From Methanovulcanius yangii (GTDB taxonomy: Archaea; Halobacteriota; Methanomicrobia; Methanomicrobiales; Methanomicrobiaceae): a stretch of DNA of 64,000 nucleotides. How positions within the stretch are numbered: the stretch's first letter is position 1; every line of letters starts with the position of its first letter. The stretch spans positions 1,479,780 to 1,543,779 of the forward strand of contig NZ_LTBL01000001.1 in assembly GCF_018687785.1 (NCBI RefSeq), written 5' to 3'. A program made the position numbers and the translations under genes. The notes under the pieces were generated by a model that worked only from the letters and a program-made list of their open reading frames with translations, was not told where the DNA came from and searched no databases. This document shows, piece after piece, positions 26,334 to 34,696 of the stretch.

Positions 26334-26984
26334 ATGGATATTGGTGAAATGCTTGGATCCTCCTTTACATATGCAAAGGAAGGACTTATCGGCGAATGGA
26401 AGCGATGGGCGCTCCTGCTCATCTCGACGATCATATTCCCGTTCCTGTACGGATATCTCCTCAGGATCTACCGGGGCGCCGTACCGGCACCGGACCCCGA
26501 TGACTGGGTGAAGATGTTCGTGGACGGCATCCTGATGATCGTGATTGGGTTCATCTACGCCATCCCCGTGATCATCGTGGCGATGGTTCTCATGGGTGCG
26601 TCCATCTTCGCACTCATTGCAAACCCCGAATCCGCCGCAGGAATGGGCGGCATGATCGTGGGCATACTCGTTACCCTCATCCTCGCCCTGATCATCAGCC
26701 TCATATCGAACTTTGCCCTCATCCGGTTCGCCCGCGAAGGAAAGTTCGGCGAGGCATTCAACCTGAAGGCGATCCTTGCGGTCATCTCGAAGGTCGGCTG
26801 GCTGCACTACTTCATCGCCGTGCTCGTCTTCGGCATCATCACGACCGTGATCATGATGGCCCTTCAGTTCATCCCGTTCATCGGCTTCATCCTCTACCTC
26901 ATCGCCCTGCCCTTCATCGCTGTCTGGTCGGCCCGCTACATCACGCTGATCTACGAGAGCGGGGCACCTGCGGATAACTGGTAA
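26334..26984 (+). CDS. DUF4013 membrane protein (paralogue 1)
   Basis: From ATG 26334 there are 216 residues. An N-terminal amphipathic segment (MDIGEMLGSSFTYAKEGLIGEWKRW) is followed by five or six hydrophobic helices separated by short loops. The loop FALIRFAREGKFGEAFNLKAILAVISKVGWLHYF matches the DUF4013 signature. The family is common in methanogens and haloarchaea and has no known function. A close relative begins 148 bp downstream and shares the KFGEAF loop and SSF-YAKEGL start. A T-run at 27005-27011 may end its transcript. Confidence 0.85.
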   Translation: MDIGEMLGSSFTYAKEGLIGEWKRWALLLISTIIFPFLYGYLLRIYRGAVPAPDPDDWVKMFVDGILMIVIGFIYAIPVIIVAMVLMGASIFALIANPESAAGMGGMIVGILVTLILALIISLISNFALIRFAREGKFGEAFNLKAILAVISKVGWLHYFIAVLVFGIITTVIMMALQFIPFIGFILYLIALPFIAVWSARYITLIYESGAPADNW

Positions 26985-27004
26985 ATAATAATTTCATCCC
27001 CATC

Positions 27005-27011
27005 TTTTTTT
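27005..27011 (+). terminator. Oligo-T stretch after the first DUF4013 gene
   Basis: CATCTTTTTTTCC about 20 bp after the stop is a U-rich archaeal-type termination signal. There is no strong hairpin. Confidence 0.4.
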
Positions 27012-27083
27012 CCGCCACTTCCGACGAATTTGAAAGAAATATTCCGGGAAATCCCGGTATTTCCTGACGTTTCCCTGAAGAAA

Positions 27084-27132
27084 ATTTTTATATTATAAAA
27101 AAAAGAGGAGGACATACCTAAGAGGTGTTCTT
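27084..27132 (+). promoter_or_regulatory. Promoter of the second DUF4013 gene
   Basis: TTTTTATATTATAAA (27085-27099) is a strong TATA-like element. GAGGTG five bases before ATG 27133 is its ribosome site, so the second paralogue has its own promoter. Confidence 0.55.
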
Positions 27133-27810
27133 ATGGGCATTGCAATCGGAGAAACACTCGGAAGCTCCTTCGAGTACGCGAAGGAGGGACTGTTCGGACA
27201 ATGGGTGCGCTGGATTCTGCTCATCATCATCAGTGCCATTCCCATCATCAATTTCATCTTCACGGGGTACACCCTGCGCGTGATGAAGGGTATCACTCCC
27301 GCACCGGAACTGGAAGACTATGTCGATCTCTTCGTCACCGGTCTTATCGCCTTCATCATCGGCTTCATCTGGTTCCTGCCGGCGATGATCGTCGGGATGA
27401 TCCTCATCGGAGGGGCGATCATCAGCGGAACCCTGTTTGACGTATCCTCCAACGCAGCGGCGCTTGCGGGCGCCCTGGTCGGACTGGGTATCGGCGCTGC
27501 GGTGACCGCACTCGTCTTCATCATCTTCTCGCTCGTTGCGATCATCGGGATCATCCGCTATGCACGGACGGGGAAGTTCGGCGAGGCCTTTGCCTTCAGC
27601 GCCATCCTCGAGACAATCAAATCCATCGGCTGGCTGAACTACTTCCTCGCCATCCTCATCTTCGAGATTGTCGCTGTCATTGTCTATGTCATCCTCGCCA
27701 TCATCCCCATCATCGGGTGGCTCCTCGCCATCATCGCGGTTCCCTTCATCGGCATCTGGTATGCCCGCTATGTTGCAATCATCTATGACAGTGCAGGCGT
27801 CACGGCATAA
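27133..27810 (+). CDS. DUF4013 membrane protein (paralogue 2)
   Basis: The 225 residues repeat the architecture of the upstream gene: MGIAIGETLGSSFEYAKEGLFGQWVRW at the N-terminus, several helices rich in isoleucine, and IGIIRYARTGKFGEAFAFSAILETIKSIGWLNYF near the middle. The C-terminal GIWYARYVAIIYDSAG corresponds to AVWSARYITLIYESG in paralogue 1. The two therefore arose by tandem duplication. The hydrophobic core differs strongly, so the duplication is old or selection on the helices is loose. Its function is unknown. Confidence 0.87.
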   Translation: MGIAIGETLGSSFEYAKEGLFGQWVRWILLIIISAIPIINFIFTGYTLRVMKGITPAPELEDYVDLFVTGLIAFIIGFIWFLPAMIVGMILIGGAIISGTLFDVSSNAAALAGALVGLGIGAAVTALVFIIFSLVAIIGIIRYARTGKFGEAFAFSAILETIKSIGWLNYFLAILIFEIVAVIVYVILAIIPIIGWLLAIIAVPFIGIWYARYVAIIYDSAGVTA

Positions 27811-28074
27811 CCCGACCCTGACCACCATCACCATCACATTCTCTTTTCTTTTGCCGGATGACCCGGATACCCCGGGGTACGTGGTTTACGGATACCAAGG
27901 CGGATTCCAACCCGTGTTCATCGAAAATAACGCCATTGGGGCCTGATATAGACAAGTAACTCTAAAAAATGGTAATATGTACGAATATGTGTGATCAGGT
28001 GCCCGCCGGCCACACGCATCCTTTTCCTGTAAGCGACGGAGGGCTGCAGGGACCGGAGGGAAAATCGCCGGATT

Positions 28075-29286
28075 TCAGCCGAAGATGGTCCGGGACTCTT
28101 CCAGGGCCGCAACGGCAGGAAGCGTCTTTCCCGTCAGAAACTCGATGCAGGCCCCGCCGCCGGTGGAGATGTGGGAGAAGCCGGATGCGATGCCCATCGA
28201 CTCGATGACCGCCGCCGTGTGGCCGCCGCCGACGACCGAGAACTCCGCCGCGGCGGAGGCGCGGAGAATTTCGTTCGTCCCGGTGGCAAAGAGCGGGTCT
28301 TCGAAGACGCCCGCCGGGCCGTTGAGGACCACCGTCCCCGACGAGCGGATCAGGTCGGTGATGGGGCCTACGGACTCGAGGCCGAGGTCGAGGACGGGGA
28401 GGTTGCCGATGGCCTCCACCGGCACATCACGGCGGGCATCACCGTCGCGGACCGCAACGGTCTCCGGGAGCACCACGCGGTCGCCGTGGCGGGCGAGGAT
28501 CTCCTTCGCCTTTGCCACCTCGCCGGTGTAGCCCAGCTGGGTGATGAGATCGCGGGCGGGCGTGCCGACATCGATGCCCTGTGCCATAAAAAAGACATTT
28601 GCGACGACGCCGACCGCAAGGACTGTATCTGCAATCCCCTTTTCGAGGACGTTGGCGGCGACATCGAGGGAGTCGTCCACCTTCGTCCCCCCGAGAACGA
28701 AGGTCACCGGGTCCGGGGCGCCGGAGAAGACCCTGCCGAGGGTGGACACCTCCTTCTCCATCAGGAGTCCTGCCACCGAGCGGAGGGCAAGGGGAAGGCC
28801 AACGATCGTCGGCTGGGACCGGTGGGCGGTCCCGAAGGCGTCGTTGACGTAGAGGTCGCCCATCGCGGCGAGCCTTCGGACGAGATGGGTGTTCTTCGCC
28901 TCCGCAGCGGGCATCTTCAGGTTCTCCTCCGCGTTGAAGCGGACGTTTTCGAGCATGACGACCTCACCGGGTTCCATCGCGGCGACCGTCTCCCGGGCGC
29001 TCCGGCCGAAGATGTCGTCCACATAGGTGACCGGCTGGGGGATCATCTGGTCGAGTTTTGCCGCATGGCCCTCGAGGGTCGTGAAGTCCTTCTTTCCCGG
29101 CCGGGACTGGTGGGTGAGGATGACACACCGGGCGTCCTCGCATGCCCGCACCGTCGGCACATGTTCGCGGAACCGTTTGTCATCCAGAATCAGGTTCGAT
29201 GCCGGGTCAATGGGCGAGTTGAAATCGACACGGAGAAGCACCGTCTTTCCATGAATATCAGCATCGTTGAGGGTTCCAAACTTCAT
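28075..29286 (-). CDS. pgk: Phosphoglycerate kinase
   Basis: From ATG 29286 there are 403 residues, as usual for archaeal Pgk. Motifs in order: RVDFNSPID (substrate site), HQSRPGKKDF, MLENVRFNAEEN, YVNDAFGTAHRSQPT, LGGTKVDDSLDV, VLNGPAGVFEDP and the phosphate-binding VVGGGHTAAVI. The enzyme transfers phosphate between 1,3-bisphosphoglycerate and ADP; in a methanogen it serves mainly gluconeogenesis. The ATG has GGTGG five bases upstream; an in-frame GTG three codons earlier is less well placed. It stands as a single gene. Confidence 0.97.
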   Translation of the reverse strand: MKFGTLNDADIHGKTVLLRVDFNSPIDPASNLILDDKRFREHVPTVRACEDARCVILTHQSRPGKKDFTTLEGHAAKLDQMIPQPVTYVDDIFGRSARETVAAMEPGEVVMLENVRFNAEENLKMPAAEAKNTHLVRRLAAMGDLYVNDAFGTAHRSQPTIVGLPLALRSVAGLLMEKEVSTLGRVFSGAPDPVTFVLGGTKVDDSLDVAANVLEKGIADTVLAVGVVANVFFMAQGIDVGTPARDLITQLGYTGEVAKAKEILARHGDRVVLPETVAVRDGDARRDVPVEAIGNLPVLDLGLESVGPITDLIRSSGTVVLNGPAGVFEDPLFATGTNEILRASAAAEFSVVGGGHTAAVIESMGIASGFSHISTGGGACIEFLTGKTLPAVAALEESRTIFG

Positions 29287-29615
29287 CGCTTCCACCGGTA
29301 AACACCAGAGAGGTCGAACGGCTCTCTTCTGAGGTACCTTTTGAGCTGGAATGAGATATTGGTTTCTTCAGGGCCGGGGACGGGAGCTGCAGACAAGAGG
29401 GGCAGGCCCCTTCATTCTCTGGCACAAGAGCGCCGTCAGGGCCGGACGTGGCACCGGAACCTCTCATTTGCACCGGGCCGAACTTCTCCTGTTTCTCAGG
29501 CGCCCCGGTCTCCGCGACGACGAAGGGGCACATCCACGAACCCTGCCCCGACCGGCGAGGCCGCGGCTCACGGGACGGAGATTAAAAAAACGAAAAATTG
29601 GGGTACTAATGAGAA
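29287..29615. other. Intergenic, no gene recognised
   Basis: The 329 bp between pgk and the RGG protein contain no supportable gene. The right end holds the terminator of the minus-strand RGG gene; the left end should hold the pgk promoter. Confidence 0.5.
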
Positions 29616-29621
29616 TTAGTA
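29585..29621 (-). terminator. Hairpin plus T-runs ending the RGG/zinc-ribbon gene
   Basis: A perfect 7-bp hairpin TACTAAT-gaga-ATTAGTA (29604-29621) overlaps the stop codon. On the minus strand it is followed by TTTTTCGTTTTTTT, resembling an intrinsic terminator. Confidence 0.6.
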
Positions 29622-29942
29622 TCTGGGTTTTCTGTGCTTCGGGAAGCAATCGTTGCAGTACACAGGTCTTCCTTCAGCAGGCCTGAACGGAACTTCACAT
29701 TCCTTTCCGCAATCTGAACAGGTTGCCTTATGCATCTCGCGGGGACCGTCAAACGAGCGTCTCTGTCCACCGCCGCCACGGGGGCCGCCGTAGGAGCCGC
29801 CACGCTGGCCGCCACTGGCACCACGGGGACCGCCGTAGGAACGCCGCTGTCCGCTGCCTTCGCCGCGGTAATCATCGCCGGATCGTCCCCTACCACTACT
29901 GTTCCCACGGCTACCGCCACGGTAATTGTTTCTGTCGTTCAT
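29616..29942 (-). CDS. RGG-rich protein with C-terminal CxxC-x17-CxxC zinc ribbon
   Basis: The 108 residues divide into a glycine/arginine/serine-rich N-terminus (about 1-70, with repeated RGG and YGGPRG units) and a zinc ribbon at about 74-100, where CSDC and CNDC are separated by exactly 17 residues. RGG tails bind RNA and the ribbon may add nucleic acid or protein contacts. Such proteins are frequent in Methanomicrobia. The low-complexity part is continuous with the ribbon frame and ends at a hairpin terminator. An RNA-chaperone-like role is inference. Confidence 0.82.
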   Translation of the reverse strand: MNDRNNYRGGSRGNSSGRGRSGDDYRGEGSGQRRSYGGPRGASGGQRGGSYGGPRGGGGQRRSFDGPREMHKATCSDCGKECEVPFRPAEGRPVYCNDCFPKHRKPRY

Positions 29943-30286
29943 GAGATAAACTCAGAAAGATACATGTTGTATGAGATAATAGAGCTTCGCATCACTCCCA
30001 AATCAACCGGAAGTGGATCAACTCACCTCAAACCGAATTTTAGAGGAAATATCGCCTTGAAATTGATATCAAACGCAGATTATCCCATTTTTATCCGCAG
30101 GCGCACCACGCCCCCCTGAGAGGATTTTTGAACAATACTGACCAAGTACATCCGACAGAGGAGAAGGGGAGATGGCGCACCGCCCCAGGGGGGCGCCACT
30201 CCCCATCCCCCCTCCTCGTAGCAAGAGGCAACAGGATGAAAACAACAGATACCACCGGAAGGGCAGGTCCGCCGGAGGACCAGCAC
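29943..30286. other. Intergenic gap before the UPF0114 gene
   Basis: The 344 bp between two divergent genes hold no gene. The open frame that extends the UPF0114 reading frame upstream to 30128 looks noncoding, and the family start argues against it. Promoters for both genes should lie here, but I see no single convincing TATA box. Confidence 0.4.
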
Positions 30287-30781
30287 ATGGTCGAACGAAT
30301 CTTTGAGATGGGACTCTGGAGCACCCGCTATATCGTGATCCTCGGGGTCATCTTCGGGGCAATCAGTGCAGTCGCCCTCTTTATCGCGGGCTCCCTTGAG
30401 ATCTATAACGTGCTCAGCGAGTTTCTCTTTGCAGCGGAATCGCATATCGGGCATGAGGAGATCCTCATCGCCATCATCGGCGCAATCGATTTCTATCTGA
30501 TTGCGCTGGTGCTGCTGATCTTCTCCTTCGGGATATACGAACTCTTCATCTCGGAACTGGACATCGCCCGCATGGCAGGCGATTTCGGGAACATTCTCGA
30601 GGTGACAAACCTGGACGACCTGAAGAACAAGATCGTCAAGGTGATCATCATGGTGCTCATCGTCAGTTTCTTCCAGCGCATCCTCTCGATGACTTTCACC
30701 ACCTCCCTCGACATGCTCTGGATGGCCATCTCCATCTGTGTCATCTGCGTCGGCGTCTACTTTTTGGGACGCCACGTCTGA
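30287..30781 (+). CDS. UPF0114 (YqhA-like) membrane protein
   Basis: From ATG 30287 the product has 164 residues, the same length as E. coli YqhA, and starts MVERIFEMGLWSTRYIVILGVIFG, like the family start MERFLENAMYASRW. A GGAGG lies 8 bases upstream. Three or four helices surround a conserved-looking loop FELFISELDIARMAGDF-type region (here YELFISELDIARMAGDFGN). The family has no established function. Longer starts (30128, 30236) are in frame but lack support. A T-run near 30800 may terminate it. Confidence 0.86.
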   Translation: MVERIFEMGLWSTRYIVILGVIFGAISAVALFIAGSLEIYNVLSEFLFAAESHIGHEEILIAIIGAIDFYLIALVLLIFSFGIYELFISELDIARMAGDFGNILEVTNLDDLKNKIVKVIIMVLIVSFFQRILSMTFTTSLDMLWMAISICVICVGVYFLGRHV

Positions 30782-30958
30782 TTTCCCGGCAGTTCCCCCA
30801 TTTTTTTCTCACCGGCGCCGATGCCCCCCAACCATACGGGCGATATCGACGGAAGGGCGTGACATGCATCGATACGACATCAATGTAACCACGTATATTC
30901 TACACTTTTTTATTATCCGGGCCACATATTCAGATCATACACTCTTCCGGAACCAGCA

Positions 30959-32215
30959 ATGAACACCTCCTCCCTTCGACGAATCCTCCCCGCAGGGGCG
31001 GCCGGGACGGCGATGCTTGCCGCCCCCGCCTGTGCGGCCGTCTGCCCGAAAGGTATCGGCAACTGCCCGTATCCGGGGAGGTGCCTGATGTACACCGATG
31101 CAGACGGCAACCGGCTCTGTGATTTCACGGCAACGGACGCCGGAAGCCCCGCAGGCGAGGTCGCCGCCTCCGCAGGGGACGGCACCTCCGCGGCCGGCAC
31201 GACCCTCGACGGCCTCTCATCGTCCTCCCCGGACGCCGGCAGTACGGGGGCGGCCGATATCATCCTTGCAAGCCCCGCCCTTCTCTGGGCGGTGCTCTTT
31301 GTCATCATCAATATCGCCCTTCTCTGGGCAGTCCGGTCGGGCCGGACGGGCCTTCCGGCGAACCTGGACGTCGGCACCGTCGCCCTCACCTCCCTTGTCG
31401 CCCTCCCGGTCTCCGGGTGCCTCGCTCTCCTTCTCTCCGGCGACGTGATGCTCGGGTCGACGGGGGCGATCGTGTACATGCTCGCGGGGACCGTGCTTGC
31501 CGCCGTTGTCTGGACGCGGGGGCTGATGACGAAGAAAACGACACTTCTCCTGCTGGGGGCGACGACCGCCTTCGGTTTCGTCTTCGCAGCTCCGCTCATG
31601 CCGGTGTATTTCTACGGCTTCGTGGCGACGCTCACAGGCATCCAGGTACTGGGACTGGGCATGGCAGCCATCCTCCTCCTCGTGCTGCTGACCTTCTTTA
31701 CCGGGCGGGCATTCTGCGCCCACATCTGTCCGGTCGGGACTCTACAGGAGCTTGCCTCGCGGCTTCCCGGCAGGAAATTCCGGGTGAACAACCGCATCGT
31801 TCCGCAGGCGGTCCGGCTCGTGGTGCTCGCGGCGGCCGTCGCCGGGGTTTTCGTATCGGTGAACCTCCTCGCCGCCACGGGGGTGGAGTCGTTCTTCTCG
31901 CTCGCCCTTACGGCAGGAACCCTCGTCTTTGCGGCGATCCTCGTGGTCTCGATCGTCGTGTACCGGCCCCTCTGCCGGTTCCTCTGCCCCTTCGGCGCGG
32001 TCTTTTCGGCCTGTGCGGCGGTCGGGACGACCGGTATCGTCCGCACCGACGCCTGCATCGGGTGCCGGAAGTGCGAGAAGGTCTGCCCGACGGGGGAGGC
32101 GGCACCCGATACGAGAAACGCCGAGTGCTATCTCTGCGGCCGGTGCACGGAGGTATGCCCGGTCGAGGGGGCGCTCGTCTTTTCGGACCCGTTTGCCGGT
32201 GAAAAGAAGATCTAG
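30959..32215 (+). CDS. NapH/NosR-like membrane Fe-S protein
   Basis: The 418 residues begin with a signal/anchor segment (RRILPAGAAGTAMLAAPACA) and a small cysteine domain VCPKGIGNCPYPGRCLMYTDADGN. Several helices follow from about residue 100. Two CxxxCP motifs on the inner face (CAHICPVGTLQE and CRFLCPFGAVFSACA) and two ferredoxin-type 4Fe-4S motifs (CIGCRKCEKVCPTGE and CYLCGRCTEVCPVEG) sit at the C-terminus. This layout passes electrons between a membrane donor and cytoplasmic ferredoxin-like partners. The specific pathway is not shown by the context. Confidence 0.87.
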   Translation: MNTSSLRRILPAGAAGTAMLAAPACAAVCPKGIGNCPYPGRCLMYTDADGNRLCDFTATDAGSPAGEVAASAGDGTSAAGTTLDGLSSSSPDAGSTGAADIILASPALLWAVLFVIINIALLWAVRSGRTGLPANLDVGTVALTSLVALPVSGCLALLLSGDVMLGSTGAIVYMLAGTVLAAVVWTRGLMTKKTTLLLLGATTAFGFVFAAPLMPVYFYGFVATLTGIQVLGLGMAAILLLVLLTFFTGRAFCAHICPVGTLQELASRLPGRKFRVNNRIVPQAVRLVVLAAAVAGVFVSVNLLAATGVESFFSLALTAGTLVFAAILVVSIVVYRPLCRFLCPFGAVFSACAAVGTTGIVRTDACIGCRKCEKVCPTGEAAPDTRNAECYLCGRCTEVCPVEGALVFSDPFAGEKKI

Positions 32216-32294
32216 TACCGGTATTGTTCCGGAAACGGGGGTACGAGGCAAAACGGGAGAAAGGCTTTGGCGTCCACACCCCAAGATTCGGATC

Positions 32295-32810
32295 ATGCTC
32301 TCTGCCCAGACCATCTTTTTCATCGTGGTGTTCCTCTTCCTCATCCAGGGACTCACCCACGCCATCGTCGCCATCGTCCTCTATGCCCTCCTAACGCGCC
32401 TGCCGGTCCCGGCACCGGGACAGGCGGCAGTGGCGCTCGGAGGGGCCGCCGTTCTTCTGGTGGCATTTGCATTCGCAAGTTCACAGATGGGCTATGCGTT
32501 GGGCGCCATCACGCTCATGCTCACCACCCCCCTCCTGATCGCCGCCCCGCTCCTCGTCCTCTCCGCACAGGAGCGGTACCGGGCCTGCACAGGGTATCCG
32601 GCCATCTTCGGTGCCCTCTTCCTCGGCGCCGCCACCGGGAACGTGCTCCAGCTCGCCTATCCATCAATGTACATCGCCTCGCTTGTCGAGGGACCGTCCC
32701 CGTGGCTCTTTCTCCTGCGTATGGGGATCATCGGTATCATGTACATCGCCCTCACCGCGGGCTCGTTTGCCGTCATCTGCAGGATGCAGCGCCAGAGTGC
32801 GATCTGCTGA
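32295..32810 (+). CDS. Five-helix membrane protein, unknown
   Basis: From ATG 32295 the product has 171 residues, nearly all hydrophobic: MLSAQTIFFIVVFLFLIQGLTHAIV, then helices at about 40-60, 65-90, 100-130 and 140-165. It ends with a short tail MQRQSAIC. No family is recognised. It follows the Fe-S membrane protein by about 80 bp on the same strand and could be its partner. The start is the first good ATG; the frame also runs upstream through the end of the previous gene, which is not meaningful. Confidence 0.6.
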   Translation: MLSAQTIFFIVVFLFLIQGLTHAIVAIVLYALLTRLPVPAPGQAAVALGGAAVLLVAFAFASSQMGYALGAITLMLTTPLLIAAPLLVLSAQERYRACTGYPAIFGALFLGAATGNVLQLAYPSMYIASLVEGPSPWLFLLRMGIIGIMYIALTAGSFAVICRMQRQSAIC

Positions 32811-33107
32811 ATTCTTCCAGCTACCTCAACGACCCGACGGAGACGCCGGAAGACGACCGCCTCACCTAGATCCAGTATCCGGTGCAGGAGAAGAGTGAGG
32901 AAAGAGGCGGCCAGTCAGGCCGGAAATGATTTTTCTTCTCCGGGGCGCATCCACGTCCCTTACCGGGTGCCAGATGCGACGATTTTTCCGCATCAGGAGG
33001 ACATCCGGGCAGAATTGATTTTTAATTTTTTTTTGATACCGAAAACGGGAGAACAAACCGCAGGGTGACCGTCATACATAAATGAAAGCGAGGGAATATC
33101 ACTTCCT

Positions 33108-33785
33108 ATGATCCGAAAAGCAGTAACGGTTCTTCTTTTCGTCGCATGTATCGTCGCAACGGCGGCAGCGGCGGAAGGCGCCACGATTGGCGGTGATATC
33201 GGCTATTACCAGGTCAATGCCAATGTCGCGGGGGCAGAGGTCTCCTTCAACGATGATTACAAAGGTGTCACCGGGGAGGACGGCACTCTCACGGTCGAGG
33301 TCTATGTGACCGGCACGCCCTATACCACCTACTCCGTGGCAAAGGAAGGCTACGAGACATTCAACGGCGAGATCACCCGGTACCCGGCAAAGGGCGAGAC
33401 CGTCCAGCTCGAGGCAGAGCTCTCCCCGCTGACGGTCGGCGGTGACATCGGCTATTACGAGGTCGTCACCAACGTCCCCGGTGCAGAGGTCTCCTTCAAT
33501 GACGACGACAAGGGTGTCACCGGCGCAGACGGCACCCTCACGGTCGAGGTCTACGTGACCGGCACGCCGTACACCACCTACTCCGTGGCAAAGGAGGGCT
33601 ACGAGACATTCACCGCAGACATCACCGGGTACCCCGCGAAGGGCGAGACCGTCGAGCTGCAGGCCGACCTGATGATGATCCCGGTCACCCAGCCGACGAC
33701 CGAGCCGACGCAGAGTCCATTCCCGCTGGCCGGGCTTGCAGGCCTTGCTGCCATCGGTGCGGTCCTGCTCACCCGGAGAGACTAA
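33108..33785 (+). CDS. Secreted protein with two near-identical PEGA-like repeats and C-terminal anchor
   Basis: The 225 residues have a signal peptide (1-24, ending ATAAAAEG), two tandem domains of about 79 residues starting GGDIGYY and containing GAEVSFNDD-KGVTG-DGTLTVEVYVTGTPY (residues about 27-108 and 110-191), a Pro/Thr linker (PVTQPTTEPTQSP), and a hydrophobic segment with a basic tail LTRRD. The tail looks like an archaeal surface-sorting or anchor signal. The domains resemble PEGA carbohydrate-associated folds. The near identity of the repeats indicates recent duplication or gene conversion. Confidence 0.82.
   Translation: MIRKAVTVLLFVACIVATAAAAEGATIGGDIGYYQVNANVAGAEVSFNDDYKGVTGEDGTLTVEVYVTGTPYTTYSVAKEGYETFNGEITRYPAKGETVQLEAELSPLTVGGDIGYYEVVTNVPGAEVSFNDDDKGVTGADGTLTVEVYVTGTPYTTYSVAKEGYETFTADITGYPAKGETVELQADLMMIPVTQPTTEPTQSPFPLAGLAGLAAIGAVLLTRRD
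33189..33669 (+). repeat. Tandem duplication inside the PEGA-like gene, 249-bp period
   Basis: The segments starting at 33189 and 33438 both read GGCGGTGA(T/C)ATCGGCTATTA and stay highly similar for about 230 bp, including at synonymous positions. The period of 249 bp is 83 codons, so the frame is kept. Confidence 0.85.
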
Positions 33786-33786
33786 C

Positions 33787-33797
33787 CCTTTTTTTCC
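33787..33797 (+). terminator. T-run after the PEGA-like gene
   Basis: CCCTTTTTTTCCC lies directly after the stop codon, a likely U-rich termination signal. Confidence 0.4.
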
Positions 33798-33931
33798 CGC
33801 CCGGTCTTTCGGGCACCAGCCCATCCCCCGGACAGTACCGTCGCAGTTCTCCTGCACCGCCACAGAAAGGCTCATAACCCCGCCGGACAATCAGCACCCA
33901 TGCCCGGTGCCGGGCGAAAGAGAGATGGACA

Positions 33932-34579
33932 ATGCTGGTGATGGCCTTCAACGGGAGCCCCCGAAAGAAATGGAATACGGCAACGATGCTCGAACATGCC
34001 CTCGAGGGAGCGGCGTCCCGGGGGGCACGGACCGAGCTCGTGCACCTCTGCGACCTTGATTATTCCGGGTGTACGAGCTGTTTTGCCTGCAAGCGGCTTG
34101 GCGGAAAGAGCTACGGTACCTGCAGCGTTGAGGACGACCTCACCCCCGTCCTCGAGCGGGTGGAGGAGTCGGCGGATGCCGTCATCCTCGGAACGCCGAT
34201 CTACTTCATGGCCGAGACGGGGATGATGCGAAACCTCATGGAACGCCTCCTCTTTCCGTATCTCACCTACTCGAACGCCCCGAACCTCTTTCCCCGGGAG
34301 ATGCCGGTGGCGCTCATCTATACGATGAACATGCACGAGGATCAGGCGGGGGACACCTTCTTCGACGCCCGCGTGGCCCTCAACGAGGAGATCTTCCACA
34401 GCGTCTTCGGCCGGACGGAGTCTTTGATGAGCTATGACACACTCCAGTTCGACGACTACGCGAAGTACGAGACGGACATCTTCGACGCGGAGGCGAAGGC
34501 GAGACGGCGCAGGGAGGTATTCCCGGCCGACTGCGAGCGGGCGTATGCCTTGGGTGACCGGCTGGTCCGGCGGCCGTAG
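33932..34579 (+). CDS. Iron-sulfur flavoprotein (Isf-type, NADPH-dependent FMN reductase fold)
   Basis: The 215 residues open with MLVMAFNGSPRKKWNTATML, the flavodoxin-like FMN phosphate loop. The compact cysteine motif CTSCFACKRLGGKSYGTC follows at about residue 48, as in methanogen Isf proteins (4Fe-4S plus FMN). GTPIYFMAETGMMRNLMERL continues the flavin fold. Family members pass electrons from ferredoxin to acceptors such as O2 or peroxide. A GC-rich stem and T-run follow at about 34580-34606. Confidence 0.88.
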   Translation: MLVMAFNGSPRKKWNTATMLEHALEGAASRGARTELVHLCDLDYSGCTSCFACKRLGGKSYGTCSVEDDLTPVLERVEESADAVILGTPIYFMAETGMMRNLMERLLFPYLTYSNAPNLFPREMPVALIYTMNMHEDQAGDTFFDARVALNEEIFHSVFGRTESLMSYDTLQFDDYAKYETDIFDAEAKARRRREVFPADCERAYALGDRLVRRP

Positions 34580-34696
34580 GGCCGCAGACCGCCGGTACCT
34601 TTTTTTCCCGCTCCCTGATATCCGCTCCCGGCATGCTGCCATGCGGAATGTTTATCTCCTTGAAACGGATTGAACGGTTCATACAGGGGGAGTTCC

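Noticed and set aside
29287-29615. Frames on both strands in the pgk-RGG gap
   Set aside because: They lack ribosome sites and motifs and are of short, random composition.
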